The translations under genes and the position numbers were made by a program. DNA of 64,000 bases from an uncultured Verrucomicrobiota bacterium (lineage in GTDB: Bacteria; Verrucomicrobiota; Kiritimatiellia; CAIVKH01): positions 62,001 through 126,000 of the forward strand of contig CALMUP010000009.1 of assembly GCA_937872895.1 (NCBI GenBank), read 5' to 3'. Under the pieces are notes generated by a model. That model was not told the DNA's origin. It was given only the letters and a program-made list of their open reading frames with translations, and made no database searches. Below are positions 53,552-62,995 of this stretch, in pieces. Positions within the stretch are counted from its first letter, which is position 1. The number at the start of each line of letters is the position of its first letter.

Positions 53552-56500
53552 ATGTTTATTCAAACGAAAAAATCCCGTTGGAACACCGTGCGGCGTTGCT
53601 GCGCTCCGTTCCTGATCGCCTATTTTGTCGGTCTGCCGATCGCCCCGGTTCTCGCCCTTCCGCAGGGTGAGAACGTCCGGAGCGGGCGCGTGCAGTTCCG
53701 CGAAATCGGAAACACCCTGATCGTGAACCAGCAATCCGGTTCCGCCGTGGTGAACTACAACAGTTTCAACATCGGGGCCGGCGAGACCGTACGGTTCATC
53801 CAGCCCAGCTCGTCCGCAGCCATCCTGAACCGGGTCACCGGTGGCAGCGGCAGCGTCATCGCGGGCAACCTGCTCGCCAACGGGCAGGTGTACCTGATCA
53901 ACCAGAACGGCATCCTGTTCTCCAGTTCGGCCCGCGTGAACGTGGGCGGCCTGGTCGCCTCGGGTTTGAATATGACCGACGGTGATTTCTATGCCCGTCG
54001 CATGAATTTCTCCGGTGGCAGCGGCTCGGTGATCAACCATGGTTCGATCCGTGCCGGCAAGGTGACGCTGGTCGGCAAGGATGTCGAAAACCATGGATCG
54101 ATCAGCGGGGGGCGGGTAACGTTGGCGGCCGGTAGCTCCGTGGTGATCGACCGGGCCCTCGGTGGCGAAATCCGCATCACCATTGACGGGGTGGAGCAGC
54201 CCCGCATTTCCGGTTTCGATACCTCGCTGGTCGCGCCCAGCGGAAATCCGAATGCCACCAACCAGACCTCCAATCCCGTGTACGAGACCGAGGAGGAGGT
54301 CGCCAACAAATTGCTCGGCGAAATCGCTACGGCCCCGGTTATTACCAACGGTATCATCATGAATCTGGGCGAAATCAAGGTGATTGGCGACATGGATGGC
54401 GCGATCACCATGCGCGGTGTCCGGGTTGGCCAGTTCGGCACGGTTACGGCGGACGGTATCCTGGGCGACGGCGGCAACATCGGGATCTATGCCAACGAGA
54501 TGATCCTGATCGGTGAGGAAAGCCATACCAGCGCCAACGGCGGCCTGTTCGGCAACGGCGGCAACGTGAAGATCATCGCCAACGGGTTGCTGGGCATCCA
54601 GAAGGGTGCCTACATCGGAGTGCGAGGCGGTGACAAGGCCGGCGACGGCGGTTTCGTCGATACCAGCGGACATGCCGGCGTGGATATCCAATCGTTCCCC
54701 GATGCCATCGCCCCGAACGGCCGGAACGGCTACTGGCTGCTGGATCCCCCGAACTTCTACATCGACGATGATGGCGACCGCCGCGATTGCAATTTCCTCG
54801 GTTTCGACTGCGACTTCCCCATCCAGTTCAGCCAGAGTTTCAACGCCATTATTCCGAAAGGTGGCACCGGGTACATGGATGTGGATGACCTGGAGGATTA
54901 CTACAGTGATTACCGCGCCATGCATATCCGCACCCGCGGTGTATCCGGCGGTGGCAGCGGCCAGATTGCCCTCGAGCATTCCATCACCCTCAACTCCGGC
55001 GGGAACAGTATCTTCATTCTCGACGCGGGCGGCAACCTGTTCATCAACGGCACCATCAACAGTGGCTCCAACCCCGACAACATCATCCTGACCGCCGACC
55101 GGGCCATCGTCATTAACAACCCGATCAACACCGGCGGCGGTTTCCTGTTGACCGTGTCTGGGCGGGTGGCTGGGGGCGATCAGACCACCTTCATCCAGAA
55201 CTCCATCAACACCAGTGGCGGTTACGTCACGATGATCGCGCAGAACGGGAACATTCAGCACTCGGCCGGCAGCATCAATGCCGGGGCCGGACATGTGTTC
55301 CTGAATGCCCGGGAAGGCGTGTTCCTGTACCAGACCATCAATGCCGGCCGATTCGGCGTGTCCGCCAACTACATCGAACAGGGTGGTGCCGGCATCATTA
55401 CCAGCTCCGGTGACGTGCTCTACCAGGCTGCCACCACCGTGAACATGTCGTCAGGCTCCCGCGTCACCTCAACCGGAGGCGATATCTTCATCTCCGCAGC
55501 CAACCAGGCCGACATCACCGGTCTCCGCGCCGATAACGGCACCGTTGCCGTGGCCGCGAACTTTATCACCGATGCCGGTGACAGCCATCCCGATGTCGCC
55601 GGCTTGCGCGCCCTGCTCCTCGCCACGAACGGAAACATCGGGGCGAACAATCCTCTCGATACCGAACTGGGCACCGTGGGTGGCTTTGCCTCGGGAGGAA
55701 CCATCCGCCTGTCCGAAACCGCAGCTGGCGGCAACATCACCATCGGTACCATTCCGGGCTTCACGATCAACGCCGCGCAGCCGATCACGAATGTGCTGGT
55801 TACCTACGATGGCGGGCTGGAGCGCGTCACCTTCGTCGGTCAGCAGACCGCACCGATCGACTTCACCATCAATGCCTACGGAACCGGCCTGGTGGCGCTC
55901 GGGAATGGATTCATTGAAGTCACCACGGCGAACGGCGATGTGATCGTGGATCGTCCGGTGGCCCATGCCGGCAACGGATCCGTCCGCTTGACCGCCAATG
56001 GCGCCGATGGCGATATCGTGATCAACGAATCGGTGGTGTCCCTGTCGAACTTCGTGCGCCTGCAGGCCCAGGACGATGTGGTCCAGAATGGCGTGGTCGC
56101 GTCCGGCAACAACGGATACCTGGTGGTGACCGCCGGAGACGACATCACCATGGGTTCCAGCGCCCTCGGATTCACCGGGAGCGGGAATATCCTCTACAGT
56201 GCCAACGACCAGGTCACGGTGAACAACCTTATCACCAGCAACGGCAACATCTCCGTCCTCGCCGGTGGCGATATCCTCCAGCGCTCCAATATCGTGTCGC
56301 TGGTCAACGGATCCATCGATGTCCAGTCCACCGGGGGTTCCATCACCATGCTGGATGGCACCATCGCCCTCGTCGGGCCGAACCGCGACATCCGTTATTC
56401 CGCGAACAACAACATTTTCCTGAGCAGCCTGATCTCGACCCAGGGCGATGTGTCCGTCCGGTCGGTGACCGGTTCGATCCTTGACGGTGGCAATGCCCTG

Positions 56501-59500
56501 CCCGACATCATCGGCCGCAACGTCATGCTCTCCGCCCCGAACGGCGGCATCGGCCAGCTCGGCGCCGGTGCCGATGCCCTCGAACTTGCCGCCACCAACA
56601 TCGCGGCCCGCGCCGGTTCCGGCGGGATCAACCTCGCCATCGGCGGCGATGTCACCGTCGGCACCGTCGGCGCCGGGGTCAGTGTCAACCGCGTCGGGAC
56701 CTCCGGCGGCACCACCCCGATCAACGACGGCAGCATCTCGGGCTACACCACCACCGGCGGCGGTTCCATCGTCCAGGTCGGCAACGGTACCGCCACCATC
56801 AACGCCCCGATCTCCGCGGGCGGCGCCGGCAACATCGCCCTCATCAACAGCTCGTCGAACACCGTTGAGGATATTGTCCTCAACAACACCGTCACCTCCG
56901 GCAGCGGCAACATCACCATCGCCGCCGATGGACGCCTGATCCAGAACGCCGCGGGCGATATCACCACCACCGGTGGCGACATCGTCGGCGTGGCCCTCGG
57001 TTCGAACATCCAGATGGCCAACGGAGCCGAAACCCGCAGCTTCGGGGCAGGGGATGTCCTGTACCTGGCCAGGACCAATGTCACGGTCGGTAGCATCGAC
57101 TCCGGACTGGGAACCGCCGTGATCGTCGCCCAGAACGGCCAGATCATCGATGGTGGCGACACCCACAAGGATGTCCTCGGCGCGAATGCCATGCTGATCG
57201 CCCTCAACGGCGGGGTGGGGGCCCTGAACCCCATCGATACCCGGATCGGCACCTTGGCCGGCTATGTCCAGAACGGTCCATTCCGGATTGTCGAGGACGA
57301 CGATCTCGTGATCGGCAGTGTCGGCCCGGTCACCATCAACCTGGTGGGCGTGGATGGCTTGGTAACCACCACCAACATTCCAGCCATTCCCGGCGTGATC
57401 GTTACCAACGGTGTCGGTAGCATCATCATCAGCACGGTGTTCGGAGATATCACCGTCAACGGTCCGGTGGTCAACTACGCCGATGGCAACATCAACCTGA
57501 CGGCCGGCGGCCCTGGCAGCGACCTGATCGTTAATGGCGTGATCGTCGGTGCCGACGGCAATATCCTGCTGACCGCGGCGGATGACTACTTCCAGACCAC
57601 CAATATCTTCAATACCGGCATCGGCTGGGTGGTGGTCAATGCCGCAGACTCGATCTTCATGACCAACGCCCTGACCTTCGCCAATGACGGTAACATCCTG
57701 TACAACGCCGCCGCCGGCAGCGCCACCATCTCGTCGCTGGTCAGCAGCAACGGCAACATCTCCGTGCTGGCCCAGCAGAACATCATCCAGGCCTCGAACA
57801 TCGTCGCCTTCGGCGGCACCATCGATGTCGATTCGTCCCTTGGCAGCGTGACCATGATTGACGGTTCGCTGTCGTACGCCCCCGACAACAACATCCGCTA
57901 CGAGGCCCTCGGTGATGTATCGCTCTCCAGCCTGATCACCACCCAGGGCAATGTCGCCGTGTTCTCGATCTTCGGCGACATCCTCGATTCCGGCAACGCC
58001 CTGCCCGAGATCATCGCCCCGAACGCCCAGCTGACCGCCCTGAACGGCGGCATCGGCACGATGGGCACCAACGGCAACCCGCTGGAACTCGTGCTGACCA
58101 ACCTCGCCGCCCGCGCCGGCGGCGAAGGCATCAATGTGATCAACGTCGGCAACCTGGTCATCGGCGATGTTCCCGCCGTACCGGTCAACCGGGTCGCCCT
58201 GAATGGCTCCAGCGCCCCGATCGGCGGGGTATTCCGCAGCGGCCTCAGCACCCTGGACGATGGTTCGATCAGCCTGGTCAACCTCGGCACCCTGACCGTC
58301 AACCGCCTGGTCACCGCCGATGGCGAAGGCAATGTCTCGCTCGTGACCGCCACCGCGACCGTCGGCAGCCTGACCTTCAGCGATGTCGACATCATCCTGA
58401 ACACCAACGTCACCTCGGGCTCCGGCAACATCGGCCTGATTTCCGGCACCGATATCCGCCAGAACCTCAATGGCAATGTGCTGACCGATGGCGGTGACAT
58501 CGCCGCGATCGCCCTCTCCGGTGACATCATCCAGGTCGATGGCGTCCGCTCCGCAACCGAGGGCGGCACCGTCGCCTATGTCGCCGGAACCAACCTCTAC
58601 CTCTCCAGCCTGCAGTCCGGCACCGGCACGGTGCTGACCGCCGCCCTTGCCGGCGACGTCATCGACCATGGCGACATCCTCTCCGATGTGATGGGCAACG
58701 GCTATTTCACCATCGCCCTGAACGGCAATGTCGGCAGCGTGACCAACCGGATCGACACCGATGTGAACATCCTTTCCGGCGGTGCCCTGAACGGCGGCCT
58801 GTTCATCCTCGAGGACGACGACCTGATCATCCAGGACGTCGGTACCATCACCGTAAATGTCGCCATCCCGAACGACCTGAACTTCCAGACCAACCTGCCC
58901 CCGCTGAACGTGCTCGTCTCGAGCAACGGCAGCCTGCTGGTCGATACCGTGCTTGGCGACATCACCGTCAATGGCATCGTCGGCTCGCTCAGCACCAACA
59001 ACCTGCGGTTGAGCGCCAACGGCGGGGACAGCAGCCTGATCATCAACGAGACGGTGTATTCGGCCAGCGCGCCGATGACCCTGCTCGCAGCGGGTGATGT
59101 CATTATTAACACCACCGTGGTGAACCGCGGTGTCGGCTCCATCGATATCGAAGCCTTCAGCGGGTCGATCATCATGAGCGATGAAGGCCTCGTCGTGGCC
59201 GCCGAAGACGATATCCGCATGTTCGCCCGACAGGACGTCGTGCTCGGCAGCGTGATTGCCACCCAGTCGAGCGTCCACATCCAGGCCACCCTTGGATCGA
59301 TCCTCAATGGCGGTGATAGCCTCCCCGACATCATCGCCCTCAACGCCCAGCTCGTTGCCACCAACGGCGGTATCGGCACCCTCGGTGTCGGCACCGATGA
59401 TCCGCTAACCACCGGCATCGGCACCCTGGCCGCGCTCGCCTCGTCCGGCGGCATCAACATCCTCAACGGCGGCGATATCACCGTAGGCACGGTGGTCGAT

Positions 59501-62500
59501 GTCGTGTCCACCCGCGTAAACGACGATGACACCCTGACCACCTTCAATGCCGGCCCGCTATCCGGTCTGGTCACCACCAACGAGGGCTCGATCGTGTTGA
59601 TCGACCGTGGATCGGTCACCATCGATGACCGCATCGCCGCCGATGGCGCCGGCAACGTGCTGCTGATCACCCAGACCGGCGAAGTGTCCAGTGTGGTCTA
59701 TGGCGGCAATGTCATCGTGAACGACACCATCACCTCCGGCTCCGGCCACATCTCGATCATCGCCGGCCAGAACTTCCAGCAAAACCTTGGTGGTGACATC
59801 TCCACCGATGGCGATATCGGTATCGTCACCCGCGAGGGCGATCTCGTCCAGGTGGACGGCGTCAAGGCGACCAGCGGCCTCGGCAACATGGTCTTCGTCT
59901 CCTCCTCGAACATGCTGATCAGCGCCGTGCACGCCCTGACCGGATCGGTCACCCTGACCACCGTGGATGGCACCATCTACGACAACGGCGACACCGATAT
60001 CGACCTGATCGCCAACGAGGTCCAGCTCTTCTCCTTCAACGGCGGGGTGGGCACCGATACCAACGGCATCGACACCACCATCGCCCGGGTGGCCGGCCTG
60101 GCCGCCAATGGCAGCTTCAAGCTGACCGAGACCGACGACCTCGTTATTGGCCGCGTCGAGCCGATCCTGGTGAATGTGGTCAATCCCGACGCCAGCCTCT
60201 CCACCACGAGCTTCCCGGCCTTGGCCGGCATCATCGTGTCGAACGGCAACCTGCTGGTGGACACCCTTGACGGAACGATCACCGTCGATGCCGCCGTGCT
60301 GAACGGCGGTGACGGCAACATCCTGCTCAAGGCCGGCGGGGAAGGGCAGGACATCGAGATCAACGAGCTGGTCTATGCCCAGAACGGCAACATTTCGCTG
60401 ATCGCCTCGAACGACATCCGCCAGAACAACAGCGTCATCAGCGCCGGCATCGGCTCGGTCGATGTACTGGCCGAAAACGGCTCCATTACGATGACCGGCT
60501 CCAACGTGGTCGGCTTCGCCGGCGACGGACCCGTACGCTATCAGGCCCGCGAGGACGTGACCATCACCTCGCTGATCTCGCCCAGCAACACCGTAAGTAT
60601 CATCGCCGAAAACGGCTCGATCATCGACGGCGGCGACGACCTGCTCGACGTGCTCGCGCCCTCCCTCCGCATGGTCGCCGGCAATGGCGCGGGTTCCGAC
60701 TCGAACGACCTCGACGTACTGATCGGCTTCATCTCCGCCCGCGCCGGAACCGGCGGCGTGCACGTGGTCAACCAGGGCATCACCGTCATCACCACCATCT
60801 CGAACGTCGTGGTTGATCGTGTCCTGCTCGACGGCACCACCACCCAGATCGTCGACCTCGCCCAGAGCGACCTCGTCACCACCAACGGCGGCAGCATCTC
60901 GCTGGAAACCGTCAATGGCGCGATCATCGTCTTCGACGGCGACAACCCGGACGACAATGTCGGCATCAGCGCCGATGGCGCCGGCTTCATCAACCTCAGT
61001 GCCAATGGCTCGAATTCCTACCTGCTGGTCGATGCCGACATCATCTCCGACCTCGGCGAGATCTGCCTGAAGGCCGACAGCTCGGTGATCATCAACACGA
61101 ACACCAAGTTCATCGCGACCTCCGGCCCCGGCACCATCGCGATCTGGGCCGATAACGACCTCGATGGCGCGGGCGACATCCTCCAGCTCGGTGGCACCGT
61201 GAAGTCCCAGTTCGGGAATATCTACTATTATGGCGAAAACGTGCGCCTGCTGAAGCGCAGCCGCATCCAGTCGTTCGCCGGGTCGATCTCGATCAAGGCC
61301 GGCAACGACTTCACCATGAGCCGCCAGAGCCGGATCACCACCCAGTTCGGCAGCATCGCCCTCGAAGGCAACAACAACCTGACCATCAACGGCCAGATCA
61401 AGGGCGGCACCGTCGCCCTGACCGCCCGCCGCGGCAGCATCAAGGGTGGCGGCAAGGTGACCGCCGACGAACTGAGCATGCGCGCCAACCGCAACATCGG
61501 CACCGAGCGGGATTCGTTCGACATCAATGCCGGTGTGCTCGCCCTCCAGACCAAGCGCGGCGATGTGTACCTGACCGAAGAGGACAGCGTGGTCATCGGT
61601 CCCGTCCCCGGCATCTACCTGCGCTTCGGCCTCCCGTTCTGCTGCGAGGGCATGCCGGTGGCCAATGCCCAGCCGCTCGACCAGATGACCGTGGCCGGCC
61701 GTCTCGAATTCAATGTCGGAGCGAACCTTGGTGGCAACGTGATCACCGTCGGCAACGACGCGATCATCGATGTCAATGGCTCGGTCAACGGCCTGAGGAC
61801 CCTGCAAGCCGGCGGCAACATCCTGCTGACCGTGGGGGGCAATTATGTGGGCAACCAGATCATTGCCGGTGGCGATCTCAAGGCCACCATTGGCGGCGAC
61901 CTCGAGTTCGACCTGATCTCGGCGGGCCGCGTGGACATCATCGCCCGCAACATCTACATGAGCCGCGTGATCGCCCGCAACTTCGCGAACTTCCGCGTCG
62001 GCCAGAACGTGTTCGATGACGAATCGTTGATCACCGCCCCCGATATCATCATGATCGCCGGTCGCGACATCGGCCCGAACGGCTCGATCAACATGAACGT
62101 CGGCCGCATCGACACCATCCAGGCCGGCGGCAACATGGACATCACCCAGCTCAAGCAGGGCGATACCTTCGTAAACCGGCTGCAGGCCGGCGGCAACATG
62201 CGGGTCAGTCTGCCCAACGGCGGCCTGGTCGATCGCAACGGTTCGGCACTGAACCTGATTTCCTCCAGCGCGACCATCAACGCCCGCTATATCGGCACCC
62301 TGTCCGACCCGATGGAAGTCAGCATCGTTCCCGGCAACCTGAAGGTGGACGGCGGTGGCTTGTCCGGCAACGACACGCCGGAAGGGTATGTCTGGATCCA
62401 CCTCGAAGGCGAGATCGGCAAGGTCGGCGACCGCAAGATCGACTACATCGGCAACCTGAAGATCCCCGGCCTGATCATCTATAACAACGTGATCCTCGGC

Positions 62501-62797
62501 GGGAAGGACGAGATCCTCCGCCGGTTCAAGCGCGGCGATGCGTTCCTCGGGCAGGTGGCCCGCCTGACCGGGCCCGAGGGCATCCTCGGCAGCGAGCACT
62601 ACTTCCTCGACATGAATCAGCCGGGCGTGGGCGGATGGAACATCCACCTCCACTACATCGTCCGCGAGATGGCCGACATCAGCGGTCTGCCCGAGACCAA
62701 CCAGGCCCGTGCCGCCGCGAAGGATGACAAGGACGCTCCGGCCAAGGCCGCCGAGAAGGATGGCGTGCCCGCCATCCCGCTCGCTGCGGTGCGTTGA
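53552..62797 (+). CDS. TpsA: giant filamentous-haemagglutinin-like exoprotein
   Basis: ATG 53552 follows GAGGAGA by nine bases; ATG 53534, overlapping the tpsB stop, would add six residues. The 3081-residue protein has a long signal peptide ending VLA-LPQG. The TPS domain follows (about 38-290: GNTLIVNQQSGSAVVNYNSFNIG, NQNGILF at 117-123, VNVGGLVASGLN), where the family consensus is NPNG. The rest is predicted right-handed beta-helix, made of GNI/GSI turns and long internal super-repeats of 440-526 residues. The C-terminal 700 residues are non-repeated beta-helix and end in an Ala/Lys-rich tail. It should be exported by the neighbouring TpsB and act as a surface adhesin or fibre. No toxin domain was recognised at the C-terminus. 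Confidence 0.9.
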   Translation: MFIQTKKSRWNTVRRCCAPFLIAYFVGLPIAPVLALPQGENVRSGRVQFREIGNTLIVNQQSGSAVVNYNSFNIGAGETVRFIQPSSSAAILNRVTGGSGSVIAGNLLANGQVYLINQNGILFSSSARVNVGGLVASGLNMTDGDFYARRMNFSGGSGSVINHGSIRAGKVTLVGKDVENHGSISGGRVTLAAGSSVVIDRALGGEIRITIDGVEQPRISGFDTSLVAPSGNPNATNQTSNPVYETEEEVANKLLGEIATAPVITNGIIMNLGEIKVIGDMDGAITMRGVRVGQFGTVTADGILGDGGNIGIYANEMILIGEESHTSANGGLFGNGGNVKIIANGLLGIQKGAYIGVRGGDKAGDGGFVDTSGHAGVDIQSFPDAIAPNGRNGYWLLDPPNFYIDDDGDRRDCNFLGFDCDFPIQFSQSFNAIIPKGGTGYMDVDDLEDYYSDYRAMHIRTRGVSGGGSGQIALEHSITLNSGGNSIFILDAGGNLFINGTINSGSNPDNIILTADRAIVINNPINTGGGFLLTVSGRVAGGDQTTFIQNSINTSGGYVTMIAQNGNIQHSAGSINAGAGHVFLNAREGVFLYQTINAGRFGVSANYIEQGGAGIITSSGDVLYQAATTVNMSSGSRVTSTGGDIFISAANQADITGLRADNGTVAVAANFITDAGDSHPDVAGLRALLLATNGNIGANNPLDTELGTVGGFASGGTIRLSETAAGGNITIGTIPGFTINAAQPITNVLVTYDGGLERVTFVGQQTAPIDFTINAYGTGLVALGNGFIEVTTANGDVIVDRPVAHAGNGSVRLTANGADGDIVINESVVSLSNFVRLQAQDDVVQNGVVASGNNGYLVVTAGDDITMGSSALGFTGSGNILYSANDQVTVNNLITSNGNISVLAGGDILQRSNIVSLVNGSIDVQSTGGSITMLDGTIALVGPNRDIRYSANNNIFLSSLISTQGDVSVRSVTGSILDGGNALPDIIGRNVMLSAPNGGIGQLGAGADALELAATNIAARAGSGGINLAIGGDVTVGTVGAGVSVNRVGTSGGTTPINDGSISGYTTTGGGSIVQVGNGTATINAPISAGGAGNIALINSSSNTVEDIVLNNTVTSGSGNITIAADGRLIQNAAGDITTTGGDIVGVALGSNIQMANGAETRSFGAGDVLYLARTNVTVGSIDSGLGTAVIVAQNGQIIDGGDTHKDVLGANAMLIALNGGVGALNPIDTRIGTLAGYVQNGPFRIVEDDDLVIGSVGPVTINLVGVDGLVTTTNIPAIPGVIVTNGVGSIIISTVFGDITVNGPVVNYADGNINLTAGGPGSDLIVNGVIVGADGNILLTAADDYFQTTNIFNTGIGWVVVNAADSIFMTNALTFANDGNILYNAAAGSATISSLVSSNGNISVLAQQNIIQASNIVAFGGTIDVDSSLGSVTMIDGSLSYAPDNNIRYEALGDVSLSSLITTQGNVAVFSIFGDILDSGNALPEIIAPNAQLTALNGGIGTMGTNGNPLELVLTNLAARAGGEGINVINVGNLVIGDVPAVPVNRVALNGSSAPIGGVFRSGLSTLDDGSISLVNLGTLTVNRLVTADGEGNVSLVTATATVGSLTFSDVDIILNTNVTSGSGNIGLISGTDIRQNLNGNVLTDGGDIAAIALSGDIIQVDGVRSATEGGTVAYVAGTNLYLSSLQSGTGTVLTAALAGDVIDHGDILSDVMGNGYFTIALNGNVGSVTNRIDTDVNILSGGALNGGLFILEDDDLIIQDVGTITVNVAIPNDLNFQTNLPPLNVLVSSNGSLLVDTVLGDITVNGIVGSLSTNNLRLSANGGDSSLIINETVYSASAPMTLLAAGDVIINTTVVNRGVGSIDIEAFSGSIIMSDEGLVVAAEDDIRMFARQDVVLGSVIATQSSVHIQATLGSILNGGDSLPDIIALNAQLVATNGGIGTLGVGTDDPLTTGIGTLAALASSGGINILNGGDITVGTVVDVVSTRVNDDDTLTTFNAGPLSGLVTTNEGSIVLIDRGSVTIDDRIAADGAGNVLLITQTGEVSSVVYGGNVIVNDTITSGSGHISIIAGQNFQQNLGGDISTDGDIGIVTREGDLVQVDGVKATSGLGNMVFVSSSNMLISAVHALTGSVTLTTVDGTIYDNGDTDIDLIANEVQLFSFNGGVGTDTNGIDTTIARVAGLAANGSFKLTETDDLVIGRVEPILVNVVNPDASLSTTSFPALAGIIVSNGNLLVDTLDGTITVDAAVLNGGDGNILLKAGGEGQDIEINELVYAQNGNISLIASNDIRQNNSVISAGIGSVDVLAENGSITMTGSNVVGFAGDGPVRYQAREDVTITSLISPSNTVSIIAENGSIIDGGDDLLDVLAPSLRMVAGNGAGSDSNDLDVLIGFISARAGTGGVHVVNQGITVITTISNVVVDRVLLDGTTTQIVDLAQSDLVTTNGGSISLETVNGAIIVFDGDNPDDNVGISADGAGFINLSANGSNSYLLVDADIISDLGEICLKADSSVIINTNTKFIATSGPGTIAIWADNDLDGAGDILQLGGTVKSQFGNIYYYGENVRLLKRSRIQSFAGSISIKAGNDFTMSRQSRITTQFGSIALEGNNNLTINGQIKGGTVALTARRGSIKGGGKVTADELSMRANRNIGTERDSFDINAGVLALQTKRGDVYLTEEDSVVIGPVPGIYLRFGLPFCCEGMPVANAQPLDQMTVAGRLEFNVGANLGGNVITVGNDAIIDVNGSVNGLRTLQAGGNILLTVGGNYVGNQIIAGGDLKATIGGDLEFDLISAGRVDIIARNIYMSRVIARNFANFRVGQNVFDDESLITAPDIIMIAGRDIGPNGSINMNVGRIDTIQAGGNMDITQLKQGDTFVNRLQAGGNMRVSLPNGGLVDRNGSALNLISSSATINARYIGTLSDPMEVSIVPGNLKVDGGGLSGNDTPEGYVWIHLEGEIGKVGDRKIDYIGNLKIPGLIIYNNVILGGKDEILRRFKRGDAFLGQVARLTGPEGILGSEHYFLDMNQPGVGGWNIHLHYIVREMADISGLPETNQARAAAKDDKDAPAKAAEKDGVPAIPLAAVR
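55577..61300 (+). repeat. Super-repeats of about 440-526 codons within the TpsA gene
   Basis: One anchor, LP(D/E)II..N..L.A.NGGIG, occurs at 56501, 58004, 59324 and, degenerate as LLDVLAP, at 60644; spacings are 501, 440 and 440 codons. A second anchor, GD..(P/K/S)DV...NG.(I/V)G, occurs at 55577, 57155, 58670 and 59987; spacings are 526, 505 and 439 codons. The two anchors alternate, showing successive duplication of one large unit. Confidence 0.85.
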
Positions 62798-62995
62798 GCC
62801 CAATCGCGCGGCAACTCCGGTGGTCACGCTATCCGTGATGATCCTCTTCCGTCGGACAATGACGGAACGACAGGGACGTTGGCGGATCGGTTGGGCGGAA
62901 CGTGCGTGTGTCTTCCTGCTGTAGCTCCGGCGTTATACGCCGGAGGGGATGGGCCTTGCCGCGCGGTCGTTTCCGCGGGCGAGCCATCACCCGCG
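62798..62995. other. Intergenic region with two hairpins between TpsA and the convergent gamma-carboxylase gene
   Basis: TTCCGTC/GACGGAA (62847-62867, 7-base stem, 7-base loop) and CTCCGGCG/CGCCGGAG (62925-62945, 8-base stem, TTATA loop) are perfect palindromes. Neither is followed by a T-tract, so intrinsic termination is uncertain. The second could instead be a dispersed REP-type palindrome. Confidence 0.45.

Noticed and set aside
62709-62924. 71-codon frame overlapping the end of TpsA
   Set aside because: Mostly within the TpsA coding sequence in another frame; Arg/Pro-rich and without features.
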